From Clostridiales bacterium (GTDB lineage: Bacteria; Bacillota; Clostridia; Christensenellales; Aristaeellaceae), in NCBI GenBank assembly GCA_015056315.1, contig SVGN01000007.1, positions 31,098-95,097 on the forward strand: a stretch of DNA of 64,000 nt. Direction: 5' to 3'. A program made the translations under genes and the position numbers. The notes beneath the pieces are model-generated. The model did no database searches. It was not told where the DNA came from and saw nothing but the letters and a program-made list of their open reading frames with translations. Within the stretch, counting starts at the first letter, position 1. Each line of letters opens with the position of its first letter. Shown one piece after another: positions 59,645 to 64,000 of the stretch.

Positions 59645-60310
59645 TTACTGGGGCACGACCTTTACCATGGCATGGCGCAGTACGCTCTCGCCCAGCATGT
59701 AGCCCTTCTGGAACACCTCGCACACGGTGCCGGGCTCGCCGTCTTCGGGGCTGCCCTGCATCACGGCGTTTTCCAGCTTGGGGTCGAAGGGCTCGCCCTT
59801 GCGGTCGATCACGATGATGCCGCGCTTGGTAAAGCAATCGCAGAGCTGGCGGTAGACCATCTCCACGCCCACCTTGAGGGACTCGTCGCTGGTGTTCTGG
59901 GCGGCGGCAATGGCGCGCTCCAGATTATCCAGCACGGGGAGCAGGGTGGTGGCAAAGGCGGCTGCGCCCTCGTCGAAGGCTTCGGCACGCACATTGCGGT
60001 TGCGGCGGCGGAAGTTTTCAAAATCGGCCTGGATGCGCTGGGCCAGCGTGAGGTATTCCTCCTGCTTGGCAAGGGCTTCCTTCAGGGCCGGATCCTCCTT
60101 GGGGGCTTCCTGAGCCTCTTCGGTGCAGGCTTCTGCCTCGGGGGCTTCGGGAGCGGCTTCGGCTTCGGGAGCGGCTTCGGCTTCGGGCTGCTGTTCTGCC
60201 TCGGGTGCGGCTTCGGCGGCGGTCTCCACGGTCTCCAGTTCTTCCTTTACAGACTCCACTGCCTCTTCGTATCTTTCGCTTCTTCTTTTCTTAGACAAGG
60301 TCTCGTTCAC
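59645..60310 (-). CDS. grpE: Nucleotide exchange factor GrpE
   Basis: 221 residues if started at the GTG at 60310, which overlaps the hrcA stop. The ribosome site AAGGAG covers that GTG, so a TTG at 60298 may be the real start. A long Glu/Ala/Pro-rich N-terminal segment (EAEQQPEAEAAPEAEAAPEA) precedes the coiled coil (RIQADFENFRRRNR) and the beta domain (VLRHAMVKVVPQ). It releases ADP from DnaK. Confidence 0.95.
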   Translation of the reverse strand: MNETLSKKRRSERYEEAVESVKEELETVETAAEAAPEAEQQPEAEAAPEAEAAPEAPEAEACTEEAQEAPKEDPALKEALAKQEEYLTLAQRIQADFENFRRRNRNVRAEAFDEGAAAFATTLLPVLDNLERAIAAAQNTSDESLKVGVEMVYRQLCDCFTKRGIIVIDRKGEPFDPKLENAVMQGSPEDGEPGTVCEVFQKGYMLGESVLRHAMVKVVPQ

Positions 60311-61329
60311 TCCTTATATTGGCTCAGCAGGATGCTGAGCTGCTGCCCCATGGCGCCCAGTACGTTGAGCACCTGACCGTAGTGCATGCGGGTGGGGCCG
60401 ATGACACCGATGGTGCCGTGGTTGTTGTCTCCCAGCCGGTAGGTGGCGGTAACCAGGGAGCAATCACTGAGTTCCGGGATGCCGGTCTCCGGGCCGATGC
60501 GCACGGTAAAGGCTACATCGCCCTGCTTTTTGAGCAGCTCCACCAGCTTATCCTTGGTCTCCAGCACGCTGAGGAAGCCTTTGGCTTTCTCCACATCGCT
60601 GTATTCGGGAAAGTTGAGGATGTTGCTGGGGCCGCCCAGCGCCAGTTTGGCTTTGGTGCTGCTGCCCGCCTGCTCCATAAACTGGGCAATGTTGTCTGCC
60701 AGGCGGCGGTGCTGCTGCAGCTGCCCGGTCTCGCTGAGGGCCTGCTGGGCCTCGGTGAGCGTCATGCCGCCGAGGCGCTCTGTGAGCATACGGCTGATGG
60801 CGTAGAGCGTATCCGCATCCAGGCCGGGGCCAACCTCCACCACCGTATCGCGCATGATGCCGCCATCGGTAACGATGACCACCAGCGCATGAGTGGAGGA
60901 AACGGGCACCAGCTGCAAATTGCGGATGCGCAATTCCTGCCCCTGGGGGCTGAGCACCAGTGCGGTGTAGTGGGTAAGGCCGCTGAGCACCTTGGCGGCG
61001 TGGTTGATCACATCCTCCATCTGGCGGGAACGGTCTGCGAAATAGCTGTGGATGCTCTCGGTCTCTCCGGTGGAGATGATGCCTCTTTCCAGAAGCTGAT
61101 CCACATACAGCCGGTAGGCCTTGGCGCTGGGGATGCGCCCCGCGCTTACATGGGGCTGATCCAGGTAGCCAAGCTCCTCCAGATCGCTCATCTCGTTGCG
61201 GATGGTGGCGGAGCTTAAGCCCATCTCGTATTTTTTGGAGATGGTACGGCTGCCCACGGGGATGGCCGTGAGGATGTAGTCGTCGATGATCGCCTGCAAG
61301 ATGCGGAACTTGCGTGCGTCCATCATCAT
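60307..61329 (-). CDS. hrcA: Heat-inducible transcription repressor HrcA
   Basis: 340 residues from the first of three ATGs at 61329 (AAGGAGG upstream). Winged helix at the start (RKFRILQAIIDDYILTAIPV, GSRTISKKYEMGLSSATIRN, then EMSDLEELGYL) and the HrcA core after it. It represses at the CIRCE site found 36 bases upstream, so the operon controls itself. Confidence 0.97.
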   Translation of the reverse strand: MMMDARKFRILQAIIDDYILTAIPVGSRTISKKYEMGLSSATIRNEMSDLEELGYLDQPHVSAGRIPSAKAYRLYVDQLLERGIISTGETESIHSYFADRSRQMEDVINHAAKVLSGLTHYTALVLSPQGQELRIRNLQLVPVSSTHALVVIVTDGGIMRDTVVEVGPGLDADTLYAISRMLTERLGGMTLTEAQQALSETGQLQQHRRLADNIAQFMEQAGSSTKAKLALGGPSNILNFPEYSDVEKAKGFLSVLETKDKLVELLKKQGDVAFTVRIGPETGIPELSDCSLVTATYRLGDNNHGTIGVIGPTRMHYGQVLNVLGAMGQQLSILLSQYKE

Positions 61330-61364
61330 GGCTGCTGCCTCCTTACGCTGTTTCTTTTGGGTTG

Positions 61365-61391
61365 TTAGCACTCATCGAGGTCGAGTGCTAA
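61365..61391. promoter_or_regulatory. CIRCE operator (HrcA binding site)
   Basis: TTAGCACTC-N9-GAGTGCTAA, a perfect match to the CIRCE consensus. It lies between the promoter at 61400-61428 and the hrcA start. Confidence 0.98.
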
Positions 61392-61399
61392 CACTGCAT

Positions 61400-61428
61400 A
61401 TGATATGCTCCGGCGGTCGGTTTGTCAA
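61400..61428 (-). promoter_or_regulatory. Promoter of the hrcA-grpE-dnaK-dnaJ operon
   Basis: On the minus strand TTGACA (61423-61428), a 17-base spacer and TATCAT (61400-61405). Confidence 0.9.
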
Positions 61429-61542
61429 GAGGGTTTTTCCCTTTCTCATCCAAGTTTAAGGATTGTTCACAAAACCTGCAGGGGTGGGATGGCGGCTGCC
61501 GGGCAGCTGTGGTACAATGCCTGCGGGAGGTGCACAAGAGTT

Positions 61543-62460
61543 ATGAAAAACCAGCGATCGTTCCACATCATCCATCGGCTTCTGCGGGATGGGCACGCCA
61601 CCGCGCCCGATCTGGCAAAGGAGCTGGAGGTATCCGTGCGCACCATCTACCGGGATGTGGATGCCCTGTGTGCGGCAGGAGTGCCCATCGCAGCGGAGCA
61701 GGGCAGGAGCGGCGGTTTTTCCCTGATGGAGGGCTTTTCGCTGCCCGGCTCGCTGATGACTCCGGAGGAGCAAGCCCAGCTGCTGCTGGCGGTGAAGAGC
61801 ACCGCCTCGGTCACCGGCAGGGATGCCTCCTCGCTGCTGCTGAAGCTGGGCGGCCTGTTCCAACAGCAGGAGGATGACTGGCTCACTGTGGAGCTTACCC
61901 GCTGGGGCAGCCCCGGCGGCACCGACGAACGCTTTCAGCTTTTGCAAAGAGCCATCCGGGAGCGGCGCTGCGTACAGTTTTCCTATGTAGGCGCAGGCAC
62001 CTCCGGGCAGCGCACCGTGCAGCCCGCCCGGCTGGTCTACAAAGCCTCGGCGTGGTATCTGCAGGGCTTCTGCCTGCTGCGGCAGGCCTTTCGAACCTTT
62101 AAGCTGAACCGTATGCGCGCCCTGCGGGAGACCGGCGAGGGGTTCGACCCTCTGCCGCAGCCCCCGCCCATCGAGAGCTTTGTTACTGCCGCCGAATACC
62201 CGGAGGTAAAACTGCGTTTCCCGGCAGAGATGGCTTTCCGGGTCTGGGATGAGTTCGGCGGCGATGCCATCACCGAAGAGGCAGACGGCAGCCTGACCGT
62301 TACCGCCCGCATGCCCACCGACGACGGCTGGCTCTGCGGCTACCTGCTCTCCTTCGGCGGGGCTGCGCAGGTGCTGGCCCCGGAGGAGCTGAAAACCGAG
62401 CTGGCTGCCCACGCCCGCCGGATGGCAGAAACATACGAAAAAGATCTGCACCGTTCTTAA
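61543..62460 (+). CDS. YafY-type transcriptional regulator (HTH + WYL domain)
   Basis: 305 residues from the ATG at 61543; GGGAGG lies 12 bases upstream, and a TACAAT -10 is near 61513. The N-terminal helix-turn-helix is HATAPDLAKELEVSVRTIYR. The WYL domain (ERRCVQFSYVGAGTSGQRTV, ARLVYKASAWYLQGFCLLRQ) probably binds a nucleotide or other ligand, and a WCX-type end follows. It is divergent from hrcA. Targets are unknown; the next two genes are possible ones. Confidence 0.92.
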   Translation: MKNQRSFHIIHRLLRDGHATAPDLAKELEVSVRTIYRDVDALCAAGVPIAAEQGRSGGFSLMEGFSLPGSLMTPEEQAQLLLAVKSTASVTGRDASSLLLKLGGLFQQQEDDWLTVELTRWGSPGGTDERFQLLQRAIRERRCVQFSYVGAGTSGQRTVQPARLVYKASAWYLQGFCLLRQAFRTFKLNRMRALRETGEGFDPLPQPPPIESFVTAAEYPEVKLRFPAEMAFRVWDEFGGDAITEEADGSLTVTARMPTDDGWLCGYLLSFGGAAQVLAPEELKTELAAHARRMAETYEKDLHRS

Positions 62461-62541
62461 ACCAGACAGAAGGTGTCACGTTATCTGCTGTATGCTGATA
62501 CCATCCCCTATGGGAAAAACAACGTACAGGAGGAAATCTTT

Positions 62542-62811
62542 ATGGAACAGAAATTCTGCCAAAGCTGCGGCATGCCCCTTGGCAACGACGAGACCGTCTG
62601 CGGCACCGAAAAGGACGGCACCCTGAACCGGGAGTATTGCATCTATTGCTACAAGGACGGTGCCTTCACCGGCGAGATGACCATGGAGGAAATGATCGAA
62701 GCCTGCATCCCCTTCACTTTGGAGGCCTGCCCCGGCAAGACCGCGGCGGAAGCCCGGGCCGAGATGCAGCAGTTCTTTCCCCACTTGAAGCGCTGGGCAC
62801 AGCAGAGCTGA
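62542..62811 (+). CDS. Putative zinc-ribbon domain protein
   Basis: 89 residues from the ATG at 62542 (AGGAGG upstream). Cysteines in FCQSCGMPLGND and REYCIYCYKDG form a zinc site of the 'putative zinc ribbon' family. The rest (FTGEMTMEEMIEACIPF) is the usual family tail. The function is unknown. Confidence 0.9.
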   Translation: MEQKFCQSCGMPLGNDETVCGTEKDGTLNREYCIYCYKDGAFTGEMTMEEMIEACIPFTLEACPGKTAAEARAEMQQFFPHLKRWAQQS

Positions 62812-62837
62812 CAGGCGAAAATGAACACACCGAACAC

Positions 62838-62869
62838 ACACCGGCGGATTGAAAATGATCCACCGGTGT
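62838..62869 (+). terminator. Hairpin after the zinc-ribbon gene
   Basis: ACACCGG(C)GGAT pairs with ATCC(A)CCGGTGT with one mismatch. There is no T run, so termination is doubtful. Confidence 0.4.
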
Positions 62870-62907
62870 AGTAATTAAGAAAGAATTTTTCGAAACGGAG
62901 GGACGCC

Positions 62908-63579
62908 ATGAACAGAACCAAACTGAGAGACCGGCAGCTGCCGGATTACACCAAGGGAGAAGAGATCTTCAATATGGTATCCCACATCGTGGGCGGCGCT
63001 TTCGGCATCATTGCCCTGATCGCCTGCGTTGTGGTATCTGCCCTGAAGGGCAGCATATGGGGCGTGGTGAGCGGCATCATTTACGGCGTGTCGCTGATCC
63101 TGCTCTACACCATGTCCAGCATATACCACGGGCTGCGGCCCAACATGGGCAAGCGGGTGATGCAGGTGCTGGACCACTGCACGATCTATTTTCTGATCGC
63201 GGGCACCTACACCCCGGTGGCGCTGTGCGCCATCCGTCCCCAGTACCCGGTATGGGGCTGGCTCATCTTCGGGTTCGTGTGGGGCGTTTCTGCCATTGCA
63301 GCTGTGTTTACCGCCATCGACCTGAAGAAGTACGCCAAGCTGAGCATGGTGTGCTATATCGGTCTGGGCTGGTGCGTGGTGCTGGCGCTGAAGCCCACCA
63401 TCGCCTCAGTGCCCACAGCCGGGCTTCTGTGGCTGCTGGCGGGCGGCATCGCCTACACGGTGGGTGCGGTGCTCTACGGCCTCGGTAAGAAAAAACGGTA
63501 CATGCACTCGGTGTTCCACCTGTTCGTGCTGCTGGGCAGCATACTGCAGTTCGTGGCCATCATCGGGTATGTGCTTTGA
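62908..63579 (+). CDS. Hemolysin III family / PAQR-type membrane protein
   Basis: 223 residues with ACGGAGGG upstream. Seven hydrophobic segments and the family's metal site: SHIVGG in segment 1, SSIYHGLRP with DHCTIYFLIAGTYTPV, and HSVFHLFVLLGS near the end. Relatives are membrane hydrolases or transporters (YqfA/TrhA); the haemolysin name is historical. Confidence 0.93.
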   Translation: MNRTKLRDRQLPDYTKGEEIFNMVSHIVGGAFGIIALIACVVVSALKGSIWGVVSGIIYGVSLILLYTMSSIYHGLRPNMGKRVMQVLDHCTIYFLIAGTYTPVALCAIRPQYPVWGWLIFGFVWGVSAIAAVFTAIDLKKYAKLSMVCYIGLGWCVVLALKPTIASVPTAGLLWLLAGGIAYTVGAVLYGLGKKKRYMHSVFHLFVLLGSILQFVAIIGYVL

Positions 63580-63617
63580 CAAGCAAAACAACAGGCTGCC
63601 GAAAAAGCCCCAGAGGT

Positions 63618-63846
63618 ATCGGAGGGCCGCAGCCCTCCGATTGCCAATTCGAAACCAGCGGCGTGTATTGCGGCCCAAACCCAACCTTCGGTTGGTTTCG
63701 GGCTTCGGCTCTGCGGAGTGCTTCGCACTGTCATCGCGCCTCGGTTCGCTTCGCTCACCCTTCCGGTGGTTTCGGAACCCTTGCGTAGCAAGGGATTCCT
63801 ATCACCGTTTGCCGCCCGGGGAGCCGTAGGCTCCTAGGCAAACGGT
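63618..63846. other. Hairpin-rich non-coding region, candidate structured RNA
   Basis: Perfect stems with 3-4 nt loops: ATCGGAGGGC-4-GCCCTCCGAT (63618-63641), CCCTTGC-GTA-GCAAGGG (63778-63794), and ACCGTTTGCC (63804-63813) with GGCAAACGGT (63837-63846), enclosing GGAGCC-GTA-GGCTCC (63820-63834). Smaller stems around TTC loops lie between. No gene is seen from 63580 to the end of the window. The first hairpin may end the hemolysin-III transcript. Confidence 0.55.
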
Positions 63847-63936
63847 GCAAAAGTCGTCAAAAAAGTCGCCGTTGGCGAGTTTGCAGTGAAAACCATCCTC
63901 AAAAAGTGTATAGCAAACAAGCCTATATGATATATG

Positions 63937-63980
63937 AACTTAGGTGGCAGAGGGAACGTAATTACCGCCTAAGTTTTTGA
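63937..63980 (+). terminator. Intrinsic terminator at the window end
   Basis: AACTTAGGTGG pairs with CCGCCTAAGTT over 11 bp (one T-G pair, 17-nt loop), followed by TTTTTGATTTTATT. No coding sequence precedes it for 350 bases, so it may end a non-coding transcript. Confidence 0.8.
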
Positions 63981-64000
63981 TTTTATTCAAGTAGTACTGA

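Overview
The window is chromosomal DNA from a GC-rich, spore-forming member of the Clostridia (Firmicutes). The evidence is spoIIID with a sigma-E-like promoter, a SCIFF peptide with its radical-SAM maturase, CIRCE-controlled hrcA-grpE-dnaK-dnaJ, the IreB/RuvX/DUF1292 cluster, the sepF/ylmH/divIVA cluster, and many textbook TTGACA-17-TATAAT promoters with strong Shine-Dalgarno sites. I cannot name the genus. I saw no phage, transposon, CRISPR array or rRNA, and only one tRNA.

Layout. 1-2.3 kb: the tail of a BlaI-type repressor and a BlaR1-like M56 membrane protease whose extracellular part is not a penicillin-binding domain. 2.4-7.7 kb: a carbohydrate operon on the minus strand (solute-binding protein, two permeases, a frameshifted GH113-like glycosidase, a LacI-type regulator) with a perfect 22-bp palindrome just downstream of a consensus promoter. 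7.8-10.6 kb: DUF4342 protein plus a two-component system. 10.7-12.4 kb: spoIIID and a divergent MreB-like protein. 12.5-14.7 kb: an NfnAB-type flavoprotein pair. 14.9-18.1 kb: a choice-of-anchor-A-like protein divergent from two overlapping ATP-grasp ligases. 18.2-21 kb: glyQS and an HtrA protease. 21.1-23.1 kb: the SCIFF maturase and peptide genes, a structured intergenic element and tRNA-Leu(GAG).

23.2-38.6 kb is housekeeping: an RlmA-like methyltransferase, an XRE regulator, two acetyltransferases, divIVA-ylmH-sepF-yggS-HlyD-like, an anti-sigma/sigma pair, a DUF6020-like membrane protein with aspartokinase, DUF1292-ruvX-ireB, an AI-2E-family permease and a PRC-barrel pair. 38.9-52.3 kb holds an SH3-repeat exported protein facing a giant 12.3-kb gene. 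That gene encodes a 4097-residue wall-anchored protein with two tandem arrays of Cna-B-type domains: 11 units of 92 aa and 8 units of 97 aa. 52.6-61.4 kb is the stress and translation block (rpsU, HIT, mtaB, rsmE, prmA, dnaJ, dnaK, grpE, hrcA). 61.5-63.6 kb has a WYL regulator, a zinc-ribbon protein and a hemolysin-III family protein. The last 400 bases are non-coding, full of perfect hairpins, and end in an intrinsic terminator.

The parts least explained by known systems are the giant surface protein and its promoter palindrome, the ATP-grasp pair with the choice-of-anchor protein, the SCIFF peptide with an extra cysteine and a tail, the MreB-like protein with altered nucleotide motifs, and two structured non-coding elements (22.85-22.96 kb and 63.6-63.98 kb).
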